Below, piece by piece: positions 41,851 through 51,902 of a stretch of DNA of 64,000 bases (position 1 is the first letter of the stretch; every line of letters starts with the position of its first letter). The notes under the pieces are model-generated. The model was not told where the DNA came from, made no database searches, and saw only the letters and a list, made by a program, of their open reading frames with translations. The DNA is from Nitrosospira sp. Nsp2 (GTDB taxonomy: Bacteria > Pseudomonadota > Gammaproteobacteria > Burkholderiales > Nitrosomonadaceae). A program made the translations under genes and the position numbers. Where the stretch lies: contig NZ_QAOU01000004.1 in NCBI RefSeq assembly GCF_003050965.1, positions 62,001 through 126,000 on the forward strand. Direction: 5' to 3'.

Positions 41851-43317
41851 ATGAACTCATCTTTCAGCCCAGCAGGACGGAGTGGACCTGTTGCTGTCGT
41901 GCTGGCAGCCGGGGTATTAGCCATCTTCTTTGGCCTGGTTTCGGTTACGGCCAACCCGACTCTTATCAGTGTTGCCGTTGCCCTGTTCGTAGGGGTATTT
42001 TTGATTGCACGGCCAGCGTGGATTGTCTGGCTGGTGTTGTCGCTTGGTTTGCTTGTGACTGGCCTCCTTCCTCTTTTTAGCGAGGAAGGAATCGTTACAA
42101 AAGCTTCCTGGGGCGTCTCGATTCTGTGTTTTTTCCTCATGATGGTGGCATTCTTTACGGCCATCACGTCGCCGGGCGCCCGACGTAATACTCCGGCCTT
42201 CGTCTGGCTCGCTCTATGTTTTCTCGTTTATTCAGTCCTCGTGTCTTTTATCCAGTGGTACTCCATAGGGGAGTTTTCCGGTGGCTTCAAGCGCTATTTT
42301 CAGATGTGGGGCCTCCTGTTCGCCTTGTGCTGGTTTCCCTTCATTGAACGGGACGTCCGGCGGTGGCGCGTATTTCTTCTGATCGTTGCGCTGCTGCAGT
42401 TGCCCGCTGCGCTTTACGAACTCATCGCTCTCGTCCCCCTGCGGGAGGGATTACGTAATATTGTGCCACTCGATGTTGTTGCAGGTACCTTCGGTGCAAT
42501 GCGTTACGGTGGTGGCGCCAGCGGGGAAATGGCCACTTTCCTTATCATCGTGCTGGCATTCCTGCTCGCACAGCAAATGGAGAAGACGCTGCCCCCCCGT
42601 CGCATAACGCTGCTCGCGCTGCTGGTACTAACGCCGCTGTTTTTGGGGGAGACGAAGGCTGTAGTGGTTCTGCTTCCAATAATGTTTTTGGTTCTCTACC
42701 GTCGCGAAATGATCGCCCGCCCTCTTTATGGGCTGGCTGGTCTTGTTGTTGGTGTGCTGCTTACCGCAGCTGCAGGTTTATTTTACGTGAGTTTGTCGGA
42801 AAGACACCTGGACGACCAGATTCAGGATTACCTCGACTACAATATTTATGACAAGGGCTATGGCCAGTATCACCTTAATCGAACCACAGTAATAACCTTT
42901 TGGGCCAAGCAACAGGGTACGCATGATCCAATTTCATTTGTGCTCGGAAACGGCCTGGGCAGTGCGCATAATCAGGCTGGTGGACACGTGGCGATGCGAT
43001 ACCCAAATCACGGAATCGGGTTGACGACCGCTTCGAGCCTGCTTTGGGACGTGGGTATTTTCGGGGTTGGTCTGTTCGTTGCTATTTTTGTCTCGGCCTG
43101 GAGAACCGCGGTCGGGTTGCAGCAGAAACTCGCGGACCCGACGATGCGGGCCGATGTTGCAGCGATTCAGGCAGCGCTGGCGCTATTCGCCGTTTATCTT
43201 TTCTTTCGTTCATCGCTGCTCGAAAATCTGAGTTTTCAGATCGTGTTTGTCGTCTTGCTCGGTTATCTCGCGCGGTTACATCGTACGCATGGTGTTCTCC
43301 CCGACAAAAGCCGCTGA
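41851..43317 (+). CDS. O-antigen ligase/polymerase-like membrane protein (probable EPS polymerase)
   Basis: 488 residues with about 11-12 membrane segments. The long extracytoplasmic loop around residues 310-380 (LSERHLDDQIQDYLDYNIYDKGYGQYHLNRTTVITFW, GNGLGSAHNQAGGHVAMRYPNHGI) and the general plan are those of the Wzy_C/O-antigen ligase family. In this locus it probably polymerises the lipid-linked repeat units on the periplasmic face. Its TGA overlaps the start of the flippase gene (TGATG), as expected for a Wzy-Wzx pair. Sequence alone cannot separate Wzy from WaaL. Confidence 0.8.
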   Translation: MNSSFSPAGRSGPVAVVLAAGVLAIFFGLVSVTANPTLISVAVALFVGVFLIARPAWIVWLVLSLGLLVTGLLPLFSEEGIVTKASWGVSILCFFLMMVAFFTAITSPGARRNTPAFVWLALCFLVYSVLVSFIQWYSIGEFSGGFKRYFQMWGLLFALCWFPFIERDVRRWRVFLLIVALLQLPAALYELIALVPLREGLRNIVPLDVVAGTFGAMRYGGGASGEMATFLIIVLAFLLAQQMEKTLPPRRITLLALLVLTPLFLGETKAVVVLLPIMFLVLYRREMIARPLYGLAGLVVGVLLTAAAGLFYVSLSERHLDDQIQDYLDYNIYDKGYGQYHLNRTTVITFWAKQQGTHDPISFVLGNGLGSAHNQAGGHVAMRYPNHGIGLTTASSLLWDVGIFGVGLFVAIFVSAWRTAVGLQQKLADPTMRADVAAIQAALALFAVYLFFRSSLLENLSFQIVFVVLLGYLARLHRTHGVLPDKSR

Positions 43318-44855
43318 TGGGTGTCTCGCCATATTCCAGGGCAGCGCTGTCGCGCAGCGCTACGCACTTCCTTGCCGGAAAGGCGGTTTCCGCTCTGCTT
43401 ACTGTAATTCTCTTGCTCTGGCTGGTGCGGTTGCTCTCGACCGAGGAATATGGCGCTTACGTTGCGTTCGTGAGCGCAATGGAACTTATGCTCGCCATTA
43501 CCTCCCTAGGTCTGCCTTGGGTGGCGGCACGGTACCTGCCTGAGTTTCGGCTATATGCCAGCGGTAACAAACTGAGCCAATTCGTGTGGCAGCTAGTTGG
43601 CCGCCTCGTCGCCTTTTTGGTAGCGGGATCTCTGTTGCTCTTTGCGGTGATGCCATGGGCACTGGAATCTCTCGAACTTATGCAACATACCGCTGCCGCA
43701 AGGTTATACCTTTTGGTGGTGATCATGGAGGGCACGGGCCGGAATATAAGGGACCACATTCTCGGCCCCTTGCTACAGCAGGGATCTGCGCAAATCAGTT
43801 TAGTCGCCCGCAACTTGGTCATGCTACTTCTTATAAGTATAACGGTACTCCAGGGTCCAGTGTACTTGCACGCTGTGGTACTGATCGAAATAGCGGCATC
43901 GCTATTCGGCATCTTCGTGGCGATCCGCGCATTGACCCGATACCTGCACGCACACCGCGACTTGCCGGGTAAGAACGACTGGCAGCCGGACATTTGGCGT
44001 GAAAGGTGGCGTATCGCGTTCTATATGTATTTCAATCATCTCGTTACGATGACCTATAGCCCGCAGGCTTTCGTGTTTCTGATTCAACGTTATATCGGTA
44101 TAGAGGCTACCGCATTATTCGGCTTCTTACGCAGCCTATATACGCAGATTGCCAATTATTTGCCCGCTTCACTGCTATTCAGCCTGATTCGGCCAAAATT
44201 AATCGCCTCTTACGTGGGCGAAGGCGGACCTGGCGAGTTGACCCGAAACGCTAATCTTGCGGGCAAACTGAGTCTGTTCGCGCTGATGCCCGTCCTGGTA
44301 TTCGTCGGGTTGGTAAACGATGAACTGTTGAGTCTACTAAGTGGTGGCAAGTTTGTCAGCGGTGGATATTACTTGGCAGGGCTGCTGTTAACCCTCATTC
44401 CCTTTAGTCAGCGGCACATTGTTGAAACAGTGGCGGTCGCCAACAACATGAGTTCGCTCTGCCTCTGGGGAAGCGCACTGGGAGTTTTATCGCTGCCGCT
44501 GGCCTATGTGCTCGTCGAGTCGGGCCTGGGCCTCTGGGGACCGATCGTCGCCATGTTAGTCGGCCAGCTCATTTTCAACACGGTACTTATCGGCGCGTTG
44601 GTTCGAACCACGGCATATCGGCCCGATATGCCAGGATTCATTAAGCTCTCCGCCTCAGCTTTGTTGTCATTCCTTGTGATACAACAAATGAGTATGCAGA
44701 ACGCATTGCCAATGCACGGATTACTGAAGCTGCTCCTTTACGCCGCGCTGGGCTGCGGCCTTTATCTGCTCGTGTCATATTTCCTCAAGCCTTTTAATGG
44801 AGACGAGCGGGCCAGACTGAACCGATTGCTTAGACGTAACATATTCATTTGGTAG
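43317..44855 (+). CDS. Oligosaccharide flippase (Wzx/PST family)
   Basis: 512 residues with about 12-14 membrane segments (for example AVSALLTVILLLWLVRLLST, EEYGAYVAFVSAMELMLAITSLGLPW, LLLYAALGCGLYLLVSYFL). The N-terminal EEYGAYVAFVSAME motif and the GLGLWGPIVAMLVGQLIFNTVLIGALVRT segment fit the MATE/MVF-like polysaccharide transporter family. It flips undecaprenyl-linked oligosaccharides across the inner membrane. The ATG is set at 43317 (overlapping TGATG) in preference to longer in-frame extensions that run through the preceding gene. Confidence 0.88.
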   Translation: MGVSPYSRAALSRSATHFLAGKAVSALLTVILLLWLVRLLSTEEYGAYVAFVSAMELMLAITSLGLPWVAARYLPEFRLYASGNKLSQFVWQLVGRLVAFLVAGSLLLFAVMPWALESLELMQHTAAARLYLLVVIMEGTGRNIRDHILGPLLQQGSAQISLVARNLVMLLLISITVLQGPVYLHAVVLIEIAASLFGIFVAIRALTRYLHAHRDLPGKNDWQPDIWRERWRIAFYMYFNHLVTMTYSPQAFVFLIQRYIGIEATALFGFLRSLYTQIANYLPASLLFSLIRPKLIASYVGEGGPGELTRNANLAGKLSLFALMPVLVFVGLVNDELLSLLSGGKFVSGGYYLAGLLLTLIPFSQRHIVETVAVANNMSSLCLWGSALGVLSLPLAYVLVESGLGLWGPIVAMLVGQLIFNTVLIGALVRTTAYRPDMPGFIKLSASALLSFLVIQQMSMQNALPMHGLLKLLLYAALGCGLYLLVSYFLKPFNGDERARLNRLLRRNIFIW

Positions 44856-44992
44856 CAGTAAACCAACGGTTTGATTGTATGGCTACCGCCTTTGATTCAA
44901 ACCTTATCTTGTCTCTTATCGACCCGAGGCAGGGTTGAACTTAAAGTGCTTTTAAGGTCCGGTCCAACTTCAAGAGTGAAAGTTGAATAAAA

Positions 44993-45940
44993 ATGCATCA
45001 TGGTATTTCGCAATCATTCACCCACCAGCCAGCTGATCGCATTGGACCTCCCGCAATAAGCGTCTGTGTATGTACCTACCAGCGACCTCACTTGCTGGCA
45101 CTGCTTCTAAATAGTCTTGCACAACAAAGCTTCCGCGGGCTTTTCGAAATAATCGTTGTGGATAACGATCCTAACGGCAGTGCGTCCGATATTATCGACA
45201 GGGCGAAACAGCAGCATCCTGCTTTCAGCATCCGCTATACAGTGGAGCCGAAAAAAGGGATTTCGTTTGCGCGCAACACCGCAGCATCGCTTGCTACCGG
45301 AGATTTTGTCGCATGGATCGATGATGACGAAACCGCTACGAAGGATTGGCTCGACTTACTTTGGAAAACTCGGTTGCTAGAGGATGCAGACGCTGTTTTT
45401 GGTCCGGTGGTACCCGCTTTTCCCGAAGGTTCCCAATCCTGGGCCAGACGCAGCGGGCTTTATGATCGTCCGCGGCACGTGACCGGGACGGCCATCGACG
45501 CCCGGGAGGCCAGGACTGGCAATGCTCTTGTAAAAGCAAGCTGGTTCCAGCTTCTTGCGCCGCCTTTCGACACGAGGTTGGCAAATACCGGCGGCGAGGA
45601 TTACGATTTTTTTGCCCGGATGCAGGATCGGGGAGCGAAATTTCAATGGTGTGACGAAGCAGTAGCGTATGAAGTAGTTCCATTCGAACGACAGCAGCCG
45701 AAATGGATGTTGGAACGGCGGCTTCGTGGGTCGGTGAATTACTGGCGGGCCCATCCGTCATCCGTAGCCGTAAAGGCTGTCAGAGCATTGATGGGAGGAG
45801 GCGTATTTATTATTTGTGGCCTTGCTGGCATTGCCGCAACTCCTTTCGGTCTCCATCGTGCAGTGAGACTGTGGTGGCGCGCGATGGGCGGCCTGGGCAG
45901 GGTGGTAGCGCTGACCAAATTTACCTGGAGAGGTTATTGA
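44993..45940 (+). CDS. Family 2 glycosyltransferase
   Basis: 315 residues. The GT-A motif is ISVCVCTYQRPHLLALLLNSL, the acidic metal-binding stretch is DFVAWIDDDETATKDWL, and DTRLANTGGEDYDFFARMQDRG carries the acceptor-side ED motif. A hydrophobic segment near the C-terminus (VFIICGLAGIAATPFG) suggests membrane association. It adds a sugar to the lipid-linked EPS repeat; donor and linkage are unknown. It is one of four glycosyltransferases here (with TagA-like 47428, 52579 and 53730). Confidence 0.9.
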   Translation: MHHGISQSFTHQPADRIGPPAISVCVCTYQRPHLLALLLNSLAQQSFRGLFEIIVVDNDPNGSASDIIDRAKQQHPAFSIRYTVEPKKGISFARNTAASLATGDFVAWIDDDETATKDWLDLLWKTRLLEDADAVFGPVVPAFPEGSQSWARRSGLYDRPRHVTGTAIDAREARTGNALVKASWFQLLAPPFDTRLANTGGEDYDFFARMQDRGAKFQWCDEAVAYEVVPFERQQPKWMLERRLRGSVNYWRAHPSSVAVKAVRALMGGGVFIICGLAGIAATPFGLHRAVRLWWRAMGGLGRVVALTKFTWRGY

Positions 45941-46134
45941 GTGCGTCGAACGAGAGATACGGTCGAGCCGGATAACTCATTCTGCCTCAACGAGCGCGTA
46001 TTCGGTCTACTATTAAAGGGGAATATCGTCGGCGAGCAGAATTGCCAGCACTGGCCGCTCAAGATCGACGCAGCTAATTCCCGACAGTTGCAATTTGTTT
46101 AGATCAAAGGCCTAACTAACAGGGGGGCTAAACG

Positions 46135-47247
46135 ATGAAGCCGGTTATCGCAATGGGACTATTCACAGTTGTAATTTCATGTTTATCCAGCGCAAGCGTA
46201 AGCGCCCAATCAGATGCAATCGCAAAAGAATTTTTTGGTCTCCATATTCACCGAGCAGATCGGGGCACGGCATGGCCGGAAGTTCCATTTGGGAGTTGGA
46301 GGCTTTGGGATGCGAACGTAACCTGGGCCGAACTTGAACCATCCCGGGGGAAATGGAATTTCTCTCGGCTTGATAAGTATATTGCGATGGCCGAAATGCG
46401 GGGCGTCGATATTTTACTACCTTTGGCTAACACGCCGGGATGGGCCGCTGCTCGCCCGAGCGAAGCCAGCGCCTATAGTCCCGGCAATGCCAGTGAACCT
46501 GCCACGATGGACGATTGGCGCCGTTATGTCAGGGCAGTGGGGGAGCGATATAAAGGACGCATCCGAAACTATGAAATCTGGAACGAACCGAACCTCAGGC
46601 CACATTTCACCGGAAGCATGGATAAACTTGTCGACCTGACTTGTGAAGCCTTCAAGATATTGAAATCCATCGATAAGTCGAATAAAGTTGTGTCGCCGGC
46701 GGCATCCACCGGGACGAAGGATCATATTGAACACCTCGACCGCTTTCTTGCCTCTGGAGGGAAAAAGTGTATTGATGTGGTAGCTCATCATTTTTACGTG
46801 ACCCAATCGGGACCCGAGGCAATGGTTCCCATCATTCGTGACGTGCGTCGTGTGATGAATAAGAATGGCGTAAGCGAAAAGCCGCTGTGGAATACGGAAA
46901 CGGGTTGGCGATTCGATAGTAAAGATGGTTCCTCGGATCATCCAATGGTAAGGGGTTACAAGAAGATCACAGCGGACGACACGAACTTTGTGCTCAAAGC
47001 ATTCGCATTGTCCAAAGCTGAAGGGGTTGATCGTTTTTATTGGTACGCATGGGATAATAAATCCGCTCTTGGCTTCATCGATCCTCACTCTGGAAGTCCC
47101 AAGCCTATTGTCCAGCAGTGGCGCAACGCATATGATCGCCTGCTCGGCGCATCACAGGTGCGCTGCTCCCAGAATCAGAATAATTGGATTTGCACTTTTG
47201 TTAAAAAAGACGGCGTGAAAGATGAAGTATCCTGGTCTGCTAAGTAG
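46135..47247 (+). CDS. Secreted glycoside hydrolase (PslG/GH39-like)
   Basis: 370 residues with a signal peptide (AMGLFTVVISCLSSASVSAQS). The (beta/alpha)8 barrel shows the acid/base E in YEIWNEPNLRPHF and the nucleophile E in LWNTETGWRFDS, with DILLPLANTPGWAA upstream. This is the layout of GH39-like and PslG-type glycosidases that trim polysaccharide while it is made. A Shine-Dalgarno GGGGGG lies 6-10 bases before the ATG. Its place inside the EPS gene set argues that it cuts or edits the same polymer. The exact substrate is unknown. Confidence 0.85.
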   Translation: MKPVIAMGLFTVVISCLSSASVSAQSDAIAKEFFGLHIHRADRGTAWPEVPFGSWRLWDANVTWAELEPSRGKWNFSRLDKYIAMAEMRGVDILLPLANTPGWAAARPSEASAYSPGNASEPATMDDWRRYVRAVGERYKGRIRNYEIWNEPNLRPHFTGSMDKLVDLTCEAFKILKSIDKSNKVVSPAASTGTKDHIEHLDRFLASGGKKCIDVVAHHFYVTQSGPEAMVPIIRDVRRVMNKNGVSEKPLWNTETGWRFDSKDGSSDHPMVRGYKKITADDTNFVLKAFALSKAEGVDRFYWYAWDNKSALGFIDPHSGSPKPIVQQWRNAYDRLLGASQVRCSQNQNNWICTFVKKDGVKDEVSWSAK

Positions 47248-47427
47248 AAGGCACGTTATTCGAGATAAGAGTAACCGTCAGATAATATTCGACAACGCCC
47301 TTTATTCCGTAAGTCGCTTGCCTGGAGAGAATTATCCAAAGAGCGGATTCCGGGAAAAACCGGGCAAGCGCGCGCCGAAGCTCTGCCAGCATTTGCATAG
47401 CCAACGTTTCTGCGGTCGACTTCGTTG

Positions 47428-48183
47428 ATGGAAAACCGACGCACAATTCTCGTCCTGGGAACGCCCATTGACGTGTTGGAGTGGGAATCAGCGATCGTGC
47501 GGATCAACGGATGGGCGCAGGCTAACGAAAGCCGTTACGTATGCATTTGTAACGTTCACTCAGTTGTAACCACCAGGTACGATCCTATTTTCGGGCAGGT
47601 GGTGAATGACGCAGATATGGCGACCCCAGATGGCGAGCCCGTCGCATGGATGTTGCGGCGTTTCGGTGTTCCCCTGCAAAGACGGATTAACGGTCCCGAT
47701 TTAATGTGGCGATATTGCGCCGAAGCGGCAACCCGGGGTGAATCAATTTATCTTTACGGCAGTACCCCCGAGACTCTTCAAATCCTGGAGCATCGACTCG
47801 CGAAGACTTTTCCCGGCTTGCGTGTTGCTGGAAGCTGGTCTCCACCATTTCGTGCGCTGACAGAGGAAGAAGATGAAGCTGATGTGACCCGTATCAACGC
47901 ATCGGGCGCGGGCACCGTATGGGTGAGCCTTGGTTGTCCGAAACAGGAAAAATGGATGGCGGCACATCGGGGTCGTATTAACGCTGTGATGATTGGCGTG
48001 GGCGCCGCTTTTGACTATCATGCGGGAACCACCCCACGTGCGCCATCATGGATGCAACGAAGTGGCCTGGAATGGCTCTACCGTTTGCTCAGCGAGCCAC
48101 GTCGCCTGTGGAAACGTTATTTCGTGACGAATACTCTTTTTATTTTCCTGGCAACTCGCCAGTTGCTTTTTCGCCGCCGTTAA
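47428..48183 (+). CDS. WecG/TagA/CpsF-family glycosyltransferase
   Basis: 251 residues from ATG 47428. The family features are LGTPIDVLEWESAIVRINGW, NVHSVVTTRYDP, DADMATPDGEPVAWMLRR, GPDLMW and WVSLGCPKQEKWMAAHR. These GT26 enzymes add ManNAc or ManNAcA from the UDP-sugar to the lipid-linked acceptor. The UDP-GlcNAc 2-epimerase wecB at 55133 would give the UDP-ManNAc donor. No wecC is in the window, so ManNAc itself is likelier than the uronic acid. The C-terminus is basic and membrane-associating. Confidence 0.9.
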   Translation: MENRRTILVLGTPIDVLEWESAIVRINGWAQANESRYVCICNVHSVVTTRYDPIFGQVVNDADMATPDGEPVAWMLRRFGVPLQRRINGPDLMWRYCAEAATRGESIYLYGSTPETLQILEHRLAKTFPGLRVAGSWSPPFRALTEEEDEADVTRINASGAGTVWVSLGCPKQEKWMAAHRGRINAVMIGVGAAFDYHAGTTPRAPSWMQRSGLEWLYRLLSEPRRLWKRYFVTNTLFIFLATRQLLFRRR

Positions 48184-48226
48184 GCCGCCGTGGTTTCCCC
48201 TTTTTATCATGCAATTTGCGAATCGA

Positions 48227-48248
48227 GCGGCGCCATAACAGGCGCCGC
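48227..48248. terminator. Convergent-end hairpin
   Basis: GCGGCGCC (48227-48234) pairs with GGCGCCGC (48241-48248) around an ATAACA loop, in the 82-bp gap between the convergent TagA-like and beta-helix genes. No strong U-run, but the position suits a shared terminator. Confidence 0.6.
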
Positions 48249-48265
48249 CCCTTATTAAGTTGTGC

Positions 48266-51200
48266 TCATCCTGGTGATTGTCCCAGCGCGCAGCCCGCAG
48301 CATCTGTAATCTCACCTGCGGATGTTTGGGAGCATTTGTCCTGGATATCAGCAACCCCATCTGCATCGCTATCAACAAGGGATGGGTCTCGCGTGAAAAA
48401 GATCTCGGTGCCAAGTGGAGGTAGATTAACAGGCCAGGAAACGGGCTGCTGATCCGAGAACCTCACGTAATTCGCGCATGCCTCCGGTGCGCTAACCTCA
48501 TCGGGGCACGAGATGTCATCTGCATTCCTGCCTGGGTTGCTAATGCGCCGGAGGCTCAGCGCTGATTCCAGCGCCGCGATCGGAACAATTTCGAGGTTTG
48601 CGATATATAGTGATTTTCCTGCGGGAATTTTTTGAAAATCCACGCGCGCACCCCGTTCGCCCGTCATGGGGTCCCCTGCCGTAATAGATTTAGTAGTTTT
48701 AAAGGTGAAGCTGTATCGTTTCCATCCGCGGCTGCCGGTAAAGGATTGAGGTTTACCCATAAGTGTTTCATATCCGAGGTTGGTGCCCCAGCCATCGCGC
48801 CTGATTAGAACTTCGAAGGGTTGTCCGACTTCATCAGTTCTGATATCAAAGGTTACGCGGTACCAGACGTTCCCCTTTATGGAAAAATTTGGGGATGAGA
48901 GAAGTCCGTCTGAGGCTCCTTCAGAGCGGTATAAACAAGGACCAACCAAGTCGCAGTTTTGAAAGCTGAGTTTTCCGAGTGGAGCTGTCTGATTCCACGT
49001 CGACCAACCAGCATTTCCAGCGACCAGGTTACCGTTGGGCACGATGTTGACGCCGGTGATTTTAGTAGCTGCATAGCCGACGGGATTATGAACTTTCCCA
49101 CTGGCATCGCGCGCCATATTTGCGATAGCCGACGTGGCCTGCCACTCTTCAAAACGCAACTCTGTGTAAGGCTCGTTTGAGTCACTTTGACCAATGACAC
49201 GACTGGAGAGAAGCGCAGAATAATGATTGCGTTCAAAGGTCCCGAAGTCGCCTGTCTCCCCTATGCTGCTTTGTTTCATCAAGCCAATAACCGGCGTCGT
49301 AGGGATCAGCGTATTATCGTCGATACTGTTCCCATATATATCACCGTTTGCGCGCAAACGCTTCGTTTGTTCCTGCATTAAAATCTGGAACTGACGATTT
49401 CCAAAAAGCATATTACTGCTGACATTATTTTTGTATGAGTTGTGTACCTGTATGCCAAACTCCGCCCATGCGACACTGTTACTCTCAATTTTCATGTTAG
49501 TGGAGAGATCATCCAGATAGATGCCGACGGAGTGTATCCGAGTATCAATAACCCCGTCAGCATTGCCATAGACCTGTTCAACCAGATTCGAAGCAATTCT
49601 TGTGTTGGGGGATCCTACGTTGACGTAAATACCGCCACAATCGTTGAGCAGCAGGCAACTATGTAAAACCGCGTTTTTTTCGATATTGCCATCTGCAAGT
49701 GTCCAGATACCATTTCCCCCTGACCGGCTGATACGATTATCCGTTATCGTGGCGGCTGAACCGGCCTGCACAGTTGCCTGAGTCGGCGCGGGGAGGCTCC
49801 AGACGCGGTCGCCAATCATTGTGACCGCGCTTTCGCTGATGTCGTTTCCTGTCACACGGAGAGCTTTGGAAGTAAACGAGGATATCGCATCTCCGCCGGT
49901 ACGCAATATCCGGTTCGTGGTAATGTTAACTTGGCTGGAATTATGGGTGAATATGCCCTGCCCCACCGTGTCCGTTATGCCAACCGACTTTATCGTGATG
50001 TTCTTCGCATTGGTCAGGTCAATCCCGAGACCGGTGCGCCGCAAGTTTATTCCTTGGAGGATAATGTTGGAACGATTGGATAGATCGATGCCTTTTTCAA
50101 GCACGCTCAGGCGAATTTGCCCGGCGGGATCGTTTCCTTCCGGGGTCCAGATAGAGACGGACGTTTTATTGGCATCGTAGAGCCATTCGCCGGGGGAATC
50201 CAAGGTCCCGGTTGCATCAAGAAGAAAGTATCCGTGTCCTTTCCGAATTGGATAGCTTGTCGCTGGCGTGAAGTTAAGCCGGTTACCTGAAATGCTGGTA
50301 ATGGTTACCTCATCGATTCGCCACGGTGCGGAGCGTATGCGCAGCCGATTCCCTGGCCTCGGCATGACTCCCTGTGGTAACTTCAGGTCAGAATCGATTT
50401 CAAGATAGGTGCTTCCGGCGCCGCCGTAAGGAGTGCGCACGGCATTCGCATCTGACGCCGCGACAGCGTAAACAGAATCCGGGCGTTCAGTGTCATGCCC
50501 CCGATTGGGGTGATATGCTGGCAGCAAGGGCAGATCGCCGATCCATGCACCCAGGGGAGGCATAAAAGCGGCCTTGAGACTAGTATCTTTGAAGTGAAGC
50601 TTTACCCCCTCGGACTGGACCTCAATATCGAGTCGCGCATTGGATATCGTAGACCGAGTGGTAAAGGCAAAGCTGGATTTTTGCCACGAACCGTTTCCAG
50701 TTATCCAGTACACAGCAGAAATGGGTTCATAAGGTGCGCTGCCTCGCCTGACCAATACGGCAACTTTGATTCCTTTCGGAATCCTTAGTGTGATTGCGCC
50801 GTTATAGGAAACCCCCGCCTCAACGAGAAAGTTGTTGCTGATAGCAATGCTGCCGGGCTTCATACTGGTTGTAAAAGCCGCACAACCAGCCGGAGAGTCA
50901 GGGCAGTTATTCTCGTACACAAGTTTCTGGTCTGATGAGGCCGACCACGACGTCCAGCCCTCCACGCCCGCCGCAAGAGTTCCATTTTGAAACTTTTGAA
51001 CCGGCCAGGAAGAGTTGAAAATAGCATCACCTTCGCGAGCCCATCCGTGTGCGTCGATACGCTGACTGCCCTCAATAGACGGTGGCGTACTGCAGGCAGA
51101 GGATGCTGAACGAATAGTAATCGGTAGCTCGGGTGTCCCGGAGCTTTTGAGTCGAAGTGTCTGTATCCATTTGCTCCCGCACTGGAGCTCCACGACGTCC

Positions 51201-51394
51201 CCTGGGGAAAGCGTCGCAGCCGTCAGACGATTAAGACTTTGCCAAGGACCATCATTACCTGCTGTCTTGGCCCTCATTTTCCCGGACCACATATCGTTGC
51301 CGAGCTCGGAGTCGATATAATAAGTTGTCGCATGAGCATACTGATGGGTAGTAGCAAGAATAAAGATAACAATGAGTTTCTTGATAATGTTCAT
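48266..51394 (-). CDS. Large secreted parallel beta-helix protein (probable EPS-active enzyme)
   Basis: About 1042 residues from ATG 51394; the frame stays open upstream to 51844, but that part has no signal peptide and is rejected. Signal peptide at 1-22 (MNIIKKLIVIFILATTHQYA). Then YYIDSELGNDMWSG...GPWQSLNRL, the usual start of secreted right-handed beta-helix enzymes; a carbohydrate-binding-like beta domain (about 130-290); helix repeats with NI-x-L/NRI steps (about 450-750); a second related beta domain (about 820-960, GWSTWNQ echoing GWTSWSA); and a C-terminal thrombospondin type-3 Ca-binding motif DSDADGVADIQDKC. It probably cleaves or epimerises an extracellular polysaccharide. It is controlled by the c-di-GMP riboswitch upstream. 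Confidence 0.82.
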   Translation of the reverse strand: MNIIKKLIVIFILATTHQYAHATTYYIDSELGNDMWSGKMRAKTAGNDGPWQSLNRLTAATLSPGDVVELQCGSKWIQTLRLKSSGTPELPITIRSASSACSTPPSIEGSQRIDAHGWAREGDAIFNSSWPVQKFQNGTLAAGVEGWTSWSASSDQKLVYENNCPDSPAGCAAFTTSMKPGSIAISNNFLVEAGVSYNGAITLRIPKGIKVAVLVRRGSAPYEPISAVYWITGNGSWQKSSFAFTTRSTISNARLDIEVQSEGVKLHFKDTSLKAAFMPPLGAWIGDLPLLPAYHPNRGHDTERPDSVYAVAASDANAVRTPYGGAGSTYLEIDSDLKLPQGVMPRPGNRLRIRSAPWRIDEVTITSISGNRLNFTPATSYPIRKGHGYFLLDATGTLDSPGEWLYDANKTSVSIWTPEGNDPAGQIRLSVLEKGIDLSNRSNIILQGINLRRTGLGIDLTNAKNITIKSVGITDTVGQGIFTHNSSQVNITTNRILRTGGDAISSFTSKALRVTGNDISESAVTMIGDRVWSLPAPTQATVQAGSAATITDNRISRSGGNGIWTLADGNIEKNAVLHSCLLLNDCGGIYVNVGSPNTRIASNLVEQVYGNADGVIDTRIHSVGIYLDDLSTNMKIESNSVAWAEFGIQVHNSYKNNVSSNMLFGNRQFQILMQEQTKRLRANGDIYGNSIDDNTLIPTTPVIGLMKQSSIGETGDFGTFERNHYSALLSSRVIGQSDSNEPYTELRFEEWQATSAIANMARDASGKVHNPVGYAATKITGVNIVPNGNLVAGNAGWSTWNQTAPLGKLSFQNCDLVGPCLYRSEGASDGLLSSPNFSIKGNVWYRVTFDIRTDEVGQPFEVLIRRDGWGTNLGYETLMGKPQSFTGSRGWKRYSFTFKTTKSITAGDPMTGERGARVDFQKIPAGKSLYIANLEIVPIAALESALSLRRISNPGRNADDISCPDEVSAPEACANYVRFSDQQPVSWPVNLPPLGTEIFFTRDPSLVDSDADGVADIQDKCSQTSAGEITDAAGCALGQSPG

Positions 51395-51902
51395 AATGAT
51401 TTTTTTCGTTCGCGGTATATAAAAGTGTCTTTCAGGGGTAGATGCGATCATTTTTTTGTCCTCATAGCGCTGGCACACGATCGGTGACGAGGTCGTCCTC
51501 GTGTCGATGCAAACGCCGGACACGGCATTGCGTTTGGTGTGGAAGTTCGACATGGCCTCATGCCGTTCCCTGCTTTTGAAAAACTTGGGAGCAAATGCCC
51601 AAGCTTTTTCAAAACAGTAAAGGCGAGCAAAGTCCGTCCCTCGACGGCGACTTATGAGCCGGGAACGAATAACTGCAAATTGGCGAGCGATGAACAGCCA
51701 GAAAAAATGCTGCCCTGAGACAGATTTTGGCGGCTGCTTGTTGGTTTTCACGTTCAGTTCCTCCTCTAGAGCGAGGCCGAACTGCGTGATGACGCAGGCA
51801 TCGAACGAAACCAGATGGGAAAACGGAACCGCAATCCAACCCATCTAGTTTTGTCGACAAATACCCGGTTACTGCAAGAAGCAGTGAAACGAGTCGCGTT
51901 AT
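51395..51902. other. Leader between riboswitch and beta-helix gene
   Basis: A 508-nt minus-strand segment, open in one frame but without coding character or a ribosome-binding site other than that for ATG 51394. It carries no clear terminator between the riboswitch and the gene, so control could be through a distant terminator, translation or RNA stability. Confidence 0.5.

Noticed and set aside
51395-51844. N-terminal extension of the beta-helix protein
   Set aside because: It would bury the clear signal peptide at ATG 51394 and has no start signals; it is leader RNA below the riboswitch.
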